Part shown: one piece after another, positions 25,079-33,334 of the stretch
Layout of the letters: each line of letters opens with the position of its first letter
How positions within the stretch are numbered: position 1 is the first letter of the stretch
DNA from: an uncultured Bacteroidales bacterium
GTDB lineage: Bacteria; Bacteroidota; Bacteroidia; Bacteroidales; UBA3663
Direction of reading: 5' to 3'
Assembly: GCA_905235375.1 (NCBI GenBank)
Contig: CAJOLH010000037.1
Span: 1 to 39,652 of the forward strand
Length of the DNA: 39,652 bases
Notes under the pieces: generated by a model
Told to the model about the DNA's origin: nothing
Database searches by the model: none
Seen by the model: only the letters and a program-made list of their open reading frames with translations
Position numbers and translations under genes: made by a program

Positions 25079-26180
25079 AGAAAGTCGGTATATTGACCAC
25101 CTATTTCGCAGCCAATTATGGCGCCATGTTGCAGCCCTTCGCACTCAAGCGTGTCTTGGAGCAGGAGGGATGTGAGGTGGAGATGATCCGTTATGAGCAG
25201 AAGGATATTTCCCATAGTTATAATCCGTTCTACTGGGGGAGATTCTTTCAACGAAACATCTCTGCTGCATTGGCTTCCGTATTGTTCCTGCCATGGGCTT
25301 GTGCAAAAGAAATGCGTTTCCGTCGTTTCTGCCGTCGATATATCAGCCCTGAGCCTGGATTTGTCGGTCAGATTCCCGATGACAAGGACTATTACTTTGT
25401 CGGGAGTGACCAGTTGTGGCGAACTTTTGGTAGTGACGAGCATTTCGATGATGTGTATATGGGATTTTTCCCTGTTCGTGAGGGGGGCAAGAAAATTTCC
25501 TATGCCGTGAGTGGAGAACATTTGGAACTCCATGAACAGAATCGGGAATATCTGAAGAAGGCTTTTCGAAACTTTGACCTCATCTCTGTGCGCGAAGAGA
25601 GTCGTGCCAAGGATTTTGCTCCGCTGGCTGAAGGCAAGAAGATAGAAGTCGTGTTGGACCCTACATTGCTAGCCGAACCGTGTTTGTTTCAGGAGTTGGA
25701 GAGTAAGAATCCTTTGCCATCCGCTCCGTATGTCTTGTTCTACTGTGTGCGGCGCAGCCAGCACTTTGTGAAGAAGATTCATCAATATGCACAGAAGCAT
25801 CATTGCCATCTGCTTATCTTCTCAGAGGGTTTCAAGCCAAGCCTTATCCGATATGCGGCTTTTCATGACGACGTCCATTATCAGATGACGGCAGGAGAGG
25901 AGGCTTTCTTGGGTGCAATGCAGAACGCCTTTGCGGTGTTCACTCCGTCGTTTCATGGGACAGCTTTTGCTATCATCAACCACAAGAATTTCTATTCGTG
26001 GATGACGGTCATGATCGCCGGCCGAAAGAATTGCTGGAGAACTTGGGTTTAGAGACCCGTTTATTGCGGATTGACAACCCCGTCGTTGATGCTGCTATCG
26101 ATTATGATGCTGCTGAGGCAAAGCTGTTGGCGCTTCGCAAACATTCCAAGGAGTTTATACAGAAAGCCTTGTCGTTGTAG
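25075..26180 (+). pseudogene. Polysaccharide pyruvyl transferase family, frameshifted near 25998
   Basis: The first frame (25075-26052, 325 residues) has the family pattern: VGILTTYFAANYGAMLQPFA, DYYFVGSDQLWR and a C-terminal FTPSFHGTAFAIINHKNFYS. After residue 308 it becomes non-homologous (WMTVMIAGRKNCWRTWV) and stops at 26052. The natural continuation, VDDGHDRRPKELLENLGLET, lies in the frame one base behind, from about 25998 to the TAG at 26180. Restoring one G (TCG-GTG-GAT) joins them into a protein of about 368 residues, the usual family length. The loss may be real (inactive or altered enzyme) or a sequencing error. Function by family: transfer of pyruvate from PEP as a ketal onto a glycan. 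Confidence 0.82.
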
Positions 26181-26210
26181 AACGAACCTAAGGTGATTGA
26201 TTGAAAAACT

Positions 26211-27332
26211 ATGACTGCGAGTACAGAAAAAAAGATACAGAAACTCTTGTCGCTCATCATTCCGACTTACAACATGGCAACGTTGCTGCCACGTTGCCTT
26301 GAGTCGTTGGTGAGTGCCTCTTCTGCAGTTGACAATCTGGAGGTCATAGTCGTCAATGATGGTTCGAAAGATGAGTCGCTGGCTATAGCGCAGACGTGGC
26401 AGAGCAAGTATCCTGACGTCATTCAAGTCATTGACAAAGTGAACGGCAACTATGGATCTACCATCAATGCGGCATTGCCTTGCGTTCAAGGAGTGTATGT
26501 CAAGATTGTCGATAGTGACGATTGGATGGATACCAAGATATTGGAATCTTTTCTGCAGGAGTTGAAACACTATGCAGCTCAAGGTGATTACCCTGACATC
26601 GTTCATACTCCATTTGTCAGCATTGGCCCTAATGGAGTGAAAGAGGTGATTCGGTACAATACGATGGGAAAGGAGCCTTACACCTATGGGCAGATATATT
26701 CCCTGGACGAGGTGCTTAAGGACGGATACATCCGTTTCTTCCTGATTCATTCCTTGACCTATCGTACGGATTTGCTCCGTTCCATTGATTACCGTCAGAC
26801 TGAAGGCATATCCTACACCGATACCGAGTGGTCGTGCTATCCGACGTTTTGGGCGAAAAGCATCCTGTTTCTCAACCTGAAGCTCTATCAGTACAATGCC
26901 GATCGCGACGGACAGACCATGGATCCCAAAGTAATCATGCGCAGCATCAATCAGCTGACCACTTTGACCGACAAGATGTTGGCCTATTATCAGCAGAATA
27001 TCCGCAATGGTGCGTTGAGCGAGATTCGACGGACATGGCTCAAGCAATATTTCGAGAACCGTATGCGCATACTCTATAAGCTCTATTTGCTCGATATGCC
27101 TCGCGAGGATTTCAAGGTAGAGGAAATGGAGGCTTTCGATCGGAAATATTGGCCTATCTGTCAGGCACAGGATTTCCATATTGTGCTTTGGCCTGAGAAC
27201 AAGCTTCTCCGCATCGACTATATCAAGTATTGGCACAAGCATCATAGACGTTGGCCCGTCTGGTTCGAAATCTTCAACCATCAGGTTGATAGGTTGGCCA
27301 AATATGTATATGTGCGAGTGTTCCGCAAATAA
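26211..27332 (+). CDS. Family 2 glycosyltransferase
   Basis: This 373-residue GT-A enzyme has LSLIIPTYNMATLLPRCLES, the nucleotide-binding EVIVVNDGSKDES and the metal-binding DSDDW (KIVDSDDWMD), so an inverting family 2 enzyme. The C-terminal region of about 150 residues (AYYQQNIRNGALSEIRRTW ... WPVWFEIFNHQ) is a helical extension. It should add a sugar from a nucleotide donor to the glycan being built. Donor and acceptor are not predictable here. It starts 30 bp after the pyruvyl transferase region. Confidence 0.93.
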   Translation: MTASTEKKIQKLLSLIIPTYNMATLLPRCLESLVSASSAVDNLEVIVVNDGSKDESLAIAQTWQSKYPDVIQVIDKVNGNYGSTINAALPCVQGVYVKIVDSDDWMDTKILESFLQELKHYAAQGDYPDIVHTPFVSIGPNGVKEVIRYNTMGKEPYTYGQIYSLDEVLKDGYIRFFLIHSLTYRTDLLRSIDYRQTEGISYTDTEWSCYPTFWAKSILFLNLKLYQYNADRDGQTMDPKVIMRSINQLTTLTDKMLAYYQQNIRNGALSEIRRTWLKQYFENRMRILYKLYLLDMPREDFKVEEMEAFDRKYWPICQAQDFHIVLWPENKLLRIDYIKYWHKHHRRWPVWFEIFNHQVDRLAKYVYVRVFRK

Positions 27333-27352
27333 ATTTCCTATTATTAGTAGAG

Positions 27353-28141
27353 ATGAATCACAAGCCCCGCATAAAGTTCTATTGCCGCAGCTTCAACAAG
27401 GAGCTATACCTGCTCAGCCGTGGTCTGTATGAGCAGGCAGGCTATCCGTGTATTCGTCTTACTGATCAGACGGCCGATGGCTACTTCTACAAGATGCTGG
27501 AGGACGAGACCTGCGACATCGCCATCAATGTGGATGAAGATTGCTTCATCACCGACCTTGATGCTGTGCTGGCTTTGGCCAAAAAGGCACAGGAAGAGGG
27601 TTGGATTAATATCGGTTGTTCGGATGCAGGCAAAGGAGTGCCACGTAGGGGAGACCCTAAGGTGACCAATCCCTTCTTTAACATCTTCAACCTGCATGAG
27701 ATTCGACGAGCTTGGAATGCTTATCGTCTCATCCCCGAACTCAAGCATGACAATTACAAGGGACTCGAACCGTATTACAACTTCTTTCATTGGCTGGTAC
27801 GAACTTTCCCAGGAAAGACGTTGTATCTCGACAATGTACGTCACGCCGATGGCATAACGACCTGTCTCGATTTCTGCCTCCACACTTGGTTTGCACGACA
27901 GTACAATTCCGGGCTGTTGACACACATCTTTGAAGGGAATGATGCAAAAAATGTCAATCACAGGAAGCGTATCGATGCCATCATCGACGAGGCATACGCT
28001 TGTCGTGGACTTTCTCGTCCTGACTTCTCCTTCGTTCAGCGCATCGGATTCAAGTTCGACGAAATTTGCCGCTGGACTATCAAGGTGCCGCAACGTGTGG
28101 CTGGTTGGCCCAATAAGATTCGTCGTAAATTTGGCAAATGA
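27353..28141 (+). CDS. Uncharacterised protein, possible glycosyltransferase
   Basis: I do not recognise a named family for this 262-residue protein. It has no signal peptide or membrane helix. The segment CDIAINVDEDCFITDLDAVL at about residues 57-76 has a D-E-D triad in a beta-strand setting, like the DxD motif of GT-A glycosyltransferases. Other conspicuous segments are GWINIGCSDAGKGVPRRGDP and RHADGITTCLDFCLHTWFAR. It lies between two family 2 glycosyltransferases with short gaps, which makes a glycosyltransferase role likely but only by context. Confidence 0.75.
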   Translation: MNHKPRIKFYCRSFNKELYLLSRGLYEQAGYPCIRLTDQTADGYFYKMLEDETCDIAINVDEDCFITDLDAVLALAKKAQEEGWINIGCSDAGKGVPRRGDPKVTNPFFNIFNLHEIRRAWNAYRLIPELKHDNYKGLEPYYNFFHWLVRTFPGKTLYLDNVRHADGITTCLDFCLHTWFARQYNSGLLTHIFEGNDAKNVNHRKRIDAIIDEAYACRGLSRPDFSFVQRIGFKFDEICRWTIKVPQRVAGWPNKIRRKFGK

Positions 28142-28144
28142 CTC

Positions 28145-28987
28145 ATGAAGGTTAGTATCATTTCTCCAGTCTATAACTGCGCTCCCCATATTGTTGAGTG
28201 CATTCAGAGTCTTTTGGCACAGACTTGCCAGGACTTTGAAGTCTTGCTGGTCGATGATCATGGGACGGACGAAAGCATCTCTGTGGCTCGCGAGTACGTC
28301 GAGCAGCAAAGAGTGGGAGAGAAGTTCCATTTCCTTCAGACTCCTTGCAACAGTGGGCCAGGCATTGCTCGAAATATCGGTATCGAAGCTGCAAAAGGAG
28401 AATACATAGCTTTTATAGATAGCGACGATGTCTGGGAATCCTCTTTTCTCGAGAAGTTGCTTCGGGTCGCCGAGTCGTCACAAGCCGATCTTGCCTTTTG
28501 CCAGCTCAAGTATCATGGCGGTGCAAAGGATGGAAAGGTCTTTCGCAATCCTGTGGTCAAAACAGGTGAGTTTACGACCTCTGAAAAGCGTCACTTCCTG
28601 CTTCATTTTGTGACTTTCTCAGTCTGCTTCCTTTATCGTCGCCAGTTCCTGTTGGACAACGAGCTTCGCTTCCCTGACGAGAGGAACAGTGAGGATACAA
28701 ACTTCCTGACCCGCTGTTTGCTCGCGTCACGACGAATCGTCTGCGTAGATGAGCCTCTCTACGTCTATTGCATCCGCGAATCATCGCTCAGTACGGGGCA
28801 TGACAAGCATCGATACAAGTCTCGTCTTTCGGCTCTTAACAAGTTGATGCGGACGTTCAGAGATATGAAACAAGATCCTCGGTATGCTGACCTACATCTC
28901 AATCACTACAATGGCGTGATGCGCATCGTCTGGCTCAAGAAGGGGCTGGCTCAAAGTATAAAGGACTATATTAAAAACAATCTATAG
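28145..28987 (+). CDS. Family 2 glycosyltransferase
   Basis: This 280-residue GT-A enzyme has VSIISPVYNCAPHIVECIQS, EVLLVDDHGTDES, the NSGPGIARNIGIEAAKGEYI segment and the DSDDVW metal-binding motif. It is a typical short glycan glycosyltransferase, and starts 3 bp after the previous stop. Donor and acceptor are not known. Confidence 0.93.
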   Translation: MKVSIISPVYNCAPHIVECIQSLLAQTCQDFEVLLVDDHGTDESISVAREYVEQQRVGEKFHFLQTPCNSGPGIARNIGIEAAKGEYIAFIDSDDVWESSFLEKLLRVAESSQADLAFCQLKYHGGAKDGKVFRNPVVKTGEFTTSEKRHFLLHFVTFSVCFLYRRQFLLDNELRFPDERNSEDTNFLTRCLLASRRIVCVDEPLYVYCIRESSLSTGHDKHRYKSRLSALNKLMRTFRDMKQDPRYADLHLNHYNGVMRIVWLKKGLAQSIKDYIKNNL

Positions 28988-28989
28988 AA

Positions 28990-31512
28990 ATGGATATTGT
29001 CAAGAAACTATGGCCCACACTTCTGGCCATTATTATCTTTGCCGTGGTGGCATGTGTTTATATGTCGCCCGTGCTCGATGGCAAGATCATTGCTACCAGC
29101 GATGGCGTACAGGGACGTGCCGCCGTGCATGAGGCTGTCGAGTATTACGAACAGACGGGGAGCCGCACTTGGTGGACAGGTTCGATGTTCTCGGGTATGC
29201 CCAACTACCAGATTGGTGGCGGCAGGTATTTGAAGGACTTTTGGTTGAAGCCTGTCAAGGATGTCCTCCTTTGGGGACATCGCAATGTGATAGCCATCGT
29301 GTTGCTCTATTGTCTCGGTTTCTTTGCCTTGCTGCGTTCGATGAAGGTCGATAAGTGGCTCTCCATCGTGGGTGCCTTGGCAATAGCCTTCTCCAGCTAT
29401 TTCTTCATCATCATCGGGGCTAATCACCACTCCAAGACTTCTACGCTGGCTCTTATGTCGGCTGTCGTGGCGGGCTTCTACCTTATCTTCCACGGGCATC
29501 GCAAGACGGGCATCGTCCTCACCCTTCTCTGTTCGGCCATCGGTTTCTTCCCGCATCCCCAGATGTCGTACTATATGTGCTTCATCATCGGAGCTTTCTG
29601 GGTGGCCGAACTCTGTCTGACCATCACCTCCAAGGCTTGGAAAGCATTCGGCATCTCTACCTTCCTTTTTGCTGCTGCGTTCGGCATTGGTTTGGGAACG
29701 GGTACTGCAGCCATCTTCTCCAATCTTGAATATGCCGAGGAAACCATGCGCGGCGGGCATTCCGACCTGGAGAAGTCCAATGACGAGGAGAACAAGACCA
29801 AGGGGCTCGATCTCGACTATGCGACGGCTTGGAGCTATGGAATCCGTGAGTCGTGGACGTTCCTGATTCCGAATTATATGGGAGGATCCTCCAACTATTC
29901 GCTGGACAAGGATTCCGACCTTTACAAGGATATGGTTTCGAAGGGTGTACCACGCAAGACGGCAGAGCAGTTTTGCCAGAGTGTGCCCCTCTATTGGGGC
30001 GACCAGCCGTTCACTGCCGGTCCTGTCTATATGGGTGCCATCATTTGTCTGCTCTTTGTCCTCGGACTGCTGATTGTCAAAGGCCCCTACAAATGGTGTC
30101 TGCTGGCTGTCACGCTGCTCAGCATTGCCCTTTCGTGGGGCAATCATTGGATGGGATTGACGCGCTTCTTCTTCGAAACCGTGCCAATGTATAACAAGTT
30201 CCGCGCGGTCTCGTCCATCCTCGTCATTGCCGAGGTTACTATGCCGCTGCTCGGATTCCTTGCCCTGAAGCGAATTACAGAGGTAAAGATGTTAGCTCTG
30301 AAAGCTGCGGAAGATTCTGCCGAACGGTATAACGGTTCAGCCGAAATCAAGATTTTGTTGCGCAACGTGCACATTGCAGCGGGGGTCGTCGTTGCTCTGC
30401 TTTTCATAGCATTCGTCACCACTTCGGGTTTCATGGGTTCGCACGATGAAGGTATGTTTTCGCAACTTCCCGACTGGTTGGTCGATGGCATCGTGGCTGA
30501 GCGAGCTGCGATGTTTAAGGCCGATGTCTATCGTTCGCTAGGCTTCGTGCTTGTGACAGCAACAGTGGTTTATTTCTATGTCAAGAGCTACAAGTTCCGT
30601 AGCACAGGTATCCTTGCCATCATTCTTGGCGCCCTCATCCTGCTCGATATGTGGCCAGTGGATAAGCGCTACATGAACGATAGTATGTTTGCTAAAGGCA
30701 ATACCTTTGAGCAGGCCTTCAATATGCAACCTTGGGAGAAGCAGATACTCGACAGCGACAAGGATCCCAACTTCCGCGTCCTGAACCTTGCTGCCAATAC
30801 CTTCAACGATGCCCGCACGTCCTATCGCATGAAGTCCATCGGCGGTTATTCGGCAGCCAAACTGCGTCGCTATCAGGACCTCATCGACCAGCATCTCTCC
30901 AAGATGCACTGGCCAGTGCTCAATATGCTCAATGCCAAGTATGTCATCTATCAGGATCAGCAGAGCGGTCAGACACTGGCTCAGCTCAACCCCGATGCGA
31001 TGGGCAATGCGTGGTTTGTCGATACACTTCGTGTGGTGCCGACAGCCAATGACGAATGTGATGGCCTGATGCAGTACGACCTGCATCACACGGCGGTGGT
31101 CGATCAGACATTCGAAGGCAAACTCCCTAAGCAAGTTGTTGATGGCATAGTAGTGAATGTGCCCGACAGTACGGCCACTGTCCAGCTTACCGAATATACG
31201 CCCGAATATATCGAGTATGATGCTTCATGCAGCCTTCCGGGCACTGTAGTCTTCTCGGAAGTTTATTATCCTCATGGTTGGAAGGCGATTGTCGATGGCA
31301 AGGAGGTCGATCACTATCGCGTGAACTATCTGCTTCGTGCCCTTAATCTTGATGCTGGGCAACATCACATCCGCTTTGAGTTCCGTCCCGAATCTGTCGA
31401 GAAGGGTAATATGCTTTCGATGATCTTCGTGGTCCTGCTTTATCTTGTCATCATCGGTTGTGCCGCCCTTGGAGTGAAGGAAATAGTTGATAATAGAGGT
31501 AAAAAGGAATAA
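28990..31512 (+). CDS. YfhO-family large membrane protein
   Basis: This 840-residue protein has about a dozen membrane helices in its first 560 residues, starting with PTLLAIIIFAVVACVYMSP. A C-terminal soluble beta-rich domain ends with SEVYYPHGWKAIVDGKEVDH and GQHHIRFEFRPESVEKGN, then a last helix. This is the YfhO (PF09586) pattern. YfhO proteins are related to GT-C-like glycosyltransferases; the Bacillus subtilis homologue takes part in lipoteichoic acid glycosylation. In this locus a lipid-linked glycosylation step outside the membrane is plausible. It is 2 bp after the previous gene and 6 bp before hddA. Confidence 0.93.
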   Translation: MDIVKKLWPTLLAIIIFAVVACVYMSPVLDGKIIATSDGVQGRAAVHEAVEYYEQTGSRTWWTGSMFSGMPNYQIGGGRYLKDFWLKPVKDVLLWGHRNVIAIVLLYCLGFFALLRSMKVDKWLSIVGALAIAFSSYFFIIIGANHHSKTSTLALMSAVVAGFYLIFHGHRKTGIVLTLLCSAIGFFPHPQMSYYMCFIIGAFWVAELCLTITSKAWKAFGISTFLFAAAFGIGLGTGTAAIFSNLEYAEETMRGGHSDLEKSNDEENKTKGLDLDYATAWSYGIRESWTFLIPNYMGGSSNYSLDKDSDLYKDMVSKGVPRKTAEQFCQSVPLYWGDQPFTAGPVYMGAIICLLFVLGLLIVKGPYKWCLLAVTLLSIALSWGNHWMGLTRFFFETVPMYNKFRAVSSILVIAEVTMPLLGFLALKRITEVKMLALKAAEDSAERYNGSAEIKILLRNVHIAAGVVVALLFIAFVTTSGFMGSHDEGMFSQLPDWLVDGIVAERAAMFKADVYRSLGFVLVTATVVYFYVKSYKFRSTGILAIILGALILLDMWPVDKRYMNDSMFAKGNTFEQAFNMQPWEKQILDSDKDPNFRVLNLAANTFNDARTSYRMKSIGGYSAAKLRRYQDLIDQHLSKMHWPVLNMLNAKYVIYQDQQSGQTLAQLNPDAMGNAWFVDTLRVVPTANDECDGLMQYDLHHTAVVDQTFEGKLPKQVVDGIVVNVPDSTATVQLTEYTPEYIEYDASCSLPGTVVFSEVYYPHGWKAIVDGKEVDHYRVNYLLRALNLDAGQHHIRFEFRPESVEKGNMLSMIFVVLLYLVIIGCAALGVKEIVDNRGKKE

Positions 31513-31518
31513 ACATCT

Positions 31519-32571
31519 ATGTTAGTTCGAAGCAAAGCACCTTTGCGCCTGGGTTTGGCAGGTGGTGGCAGCGATGTGTCGCCCTACAGCGACCTCTATG
31601 GGGGACTCATCTTGAACGCCACCATCAACCTCTATGCTTATTGCACCATAGAGGAAATAGAGGCGTCGGAAATCGTGGTGGATGCCTACGATGCCGATGT
31701 GCATGAAAGTTATCCTTTGGCCGATTCGTTGCAGATCGATGGCAAGGCTTCGCTCCTTAAGGGAACGTACAACCGTCTGATGCGCGATTTCTCGTTGCCA
31801 TTGGCAGGTCTTCGCATCACGACCTATAATGATGCCCCGGCAGGTTCCGGCCTTGGGACATCTTCAACTATGGTTGTCGCCATCATCAAGGCTTTTGTCG
31901 AATGGCGAGGCCTTCCCTTGGGAGATTACGAGATAGCCCGTTTGGCATACGAAATCGAACGCATCGACCTCGGATTGAGCGGCGGCAAGCAAGACCAATA
32001 TGCGGCAGCTTTCGGTGGTTTCAACTTCATGGAGTTCCTGCAGAACGACATCGTGATTGTCAATCCGCTGAAGGTGAAGCGCTGGATCATCGACGAGCTG
32101 GAGGCGTCGCTCGTACTCTATTTCACGGGACGCAGCCGGTCGTCAGCAGCCATCATCGACCAGCAGCGTGAGCGCACTTCGGCAGGCAACCAGCGCAGCA
32201 TCGAGGCCATGCATCGCATCAAGCAGAGTGCCATCGACATGAAGCTGGCTGTCCTGAAAGGCGACATGAACGAGTTCGCCCGCGTTCTGGGGCAGGCTTG
32301 GGAGGATAAGAAGAAAATGGCCGATGCCATCACCAATCCCGTCATTGAGGAAGCCTTCCGTGTGGCGAAAGAAGCAGGAGCTTTGTGCGGAAAGGTGTCT
32401 GGAGCAGGTGGCGGTGGCTTCATCATGTTCTTTGTCGAGCCTACACGCAAGGTTGCGGTCATCGACGCATTGAAGCGCCTGGATGGTTTCACCATGCCGT
32501 TCAACTTCACCGAAGGAGGCGCACATGGCTGGAAGATTTACGAGACCGATTCGGTACGAGTGTTTTTTTAA
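31519..32571 (+). CDS. hddA: D-glycero-D-manno-heptose 7-phosphate kinase (GHMP family)
   Basis: This 350-residue protein has all three GHMP kinase motifs: APLRLGLAGGGSDVSPYSDL, the ATP-binding NDAPAGSGLGTSSTMVVAI and GKVSGAGGGGFIMFFV. HddA-type kinases phosphorylate C1 of D-glycero-D-manno-heptose 7-phosphate, the second step to GDP-heptose. The two genes after it encode the isomerase, phosphatase and guanylyltransferase of that pathway, which supports this over other GHMP sugar kinases. Confidence 0.92.
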   Translation: MLVRSKAPLRLGLAGGGSDVSPYSDLYGGLILNATINLYAYCTIEEIEASEIVVDAYDADVHESYPLADSLQIDGKASLLKGTYNRLMRDFSLPLAGLRITTYNDAPAGSGLGTSSTMVVAIIKAFVEWRGLPLGDYEIARLAYEIERIDLGLSGGKQDQYAAAFGGFNFMEFLQNDIVIVNPLKVKRWIIDELEASLVLYFTGRSRSSAAIIDQQRERTSAGNQRSIEAMHRIKQSAIDMKLAVLKGDMNEFARVLGQAWEDKKKMADAITNPVIEEAFRVAKEAGALCGKVSGAGGGGFIMFFVEPTRKVAVIDALKRLDGFTMPFNFTEGGAHGWKIYETDSVRVFF

Positions 32572-32668
32572 ACACGAATTATCTTGAATTTTACACGAAT
32601 TATTTTTTGAAAGCAGCGTCCATTTCAAGAAATTGAAAAATTTACGTTAATTCGCGATAATTCGTGTT
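32571..32668. repeat. CACGAATT-type repeat with 13-bp perfect inverted ends
   Basis: AACACGAATTATC (32571-32583) is the exact reverse complement of GATAATTCGTGTT (32656-32668). Another TACACGAATTATT copy lies at about 32593, and TCTTGAA/TTCAAGA give an inner stem. It fills the hddA-gmhA gap and shares its motif with 2737-2762. Confidence 0.75.
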
Positions 32669-32686
32669 GAAAAAACGTATAGATCA

Positions 32687-33334
32687 ATGGAAGAGAAACT
32701 TCATAGATTTGTCGATGAACTCATCGTTCGTTATCCCAAGCTGCAGTCCTGCCGTTGGGATATTGTAGGCGCGTATGAAATCCTGCGCGAGAGCTACGAG
32801 AATCATGGCACACTGCTTGTCGCCGGCAATGGAGGTTCGGCTGCCGATGCCGAACATATTGTCGGTGAGTTGATGAAGGAGTTCAAGATGAAGCGCAAGG
32901 TGTTCAGCGATCAGGCGTGGTCGCTGCGTGCCGTCAATCCTGAGATGGGGGAGAGGCTTGCCCAAAATCTTCAGGGCGCATTGCCCGCCATCTCGCTGGC
33001 AGGTCATCCGTCACTCACCACGGCCTATATGAACGATGCCGACTCCGACCTCGTTTTCGCCCAGCAGGTCTGGGGTTATGGACGTAAGGGAGATGTGTTC
33101 CTTGGCATTTCCACTTCGGGCAACAGTGCCAATGTCGTCTATGCTGCTGTGGCTGCCAAAGCCAAGGGCCTGAAGGTGATAGGGCTGACGGGTCAGCGTG
33201 AAAACAGGTTACAACCTTATTGCGACATCTGTATCCATGCGCCTGAAACCGAAACCTATCGCATTCAGGAGCTTCACCTGCCTATCTATCACATCCTCTG
33301 CCTGATGCTTGAGGAACATTTCTTCGGACGATGA
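32687..33334 (+). CDS. gmhA: Phosphoheptose isomerase (SIS domain)
   Basis: This 215-residue SIS protein has VAGNGGSAADAEHIVGELMK (with the catalytic Glu of the AEH segment), GISTSGNSANVVYA and the C-terminal IQELHLPIYHILCLMLEEHF (catalytic His region). It converts sedoheptulose 7-phosphate to D-glycero-D-manno-heptose 7-phosphate. The stop overlaps the next gene by 4 bp. It lies downstream of the kinase gene across a repeat-filled gap of 115 bp. Confidence 0.93.
   Translation: MEEKLHRFVDELIVRYPKLQSCRWDIVGAYEILRESYENHGTLLVAGNGGSAADAEHIVGELMKEFKMKRKVFSDQAWSLRAVNPEMGERLAQNLQGALPAISLAGHPSLTTAYMNDADSDLVFAQQVWGYGRKGDVFLGISTSGNSANVVYAAVAAKAKGLKVIGLTGQRENRLQPYCDICIHAPETETYRIQELHLPIYHILCLMLEEHFFGR

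Noticed and set aside
25998..26180. Separate small gene after the pyruvyl transferase
   Set aside because: Its translation continues the pyruvyl transferase family pattern in another frame, so it is the displaced C-terminus and not a new gene.
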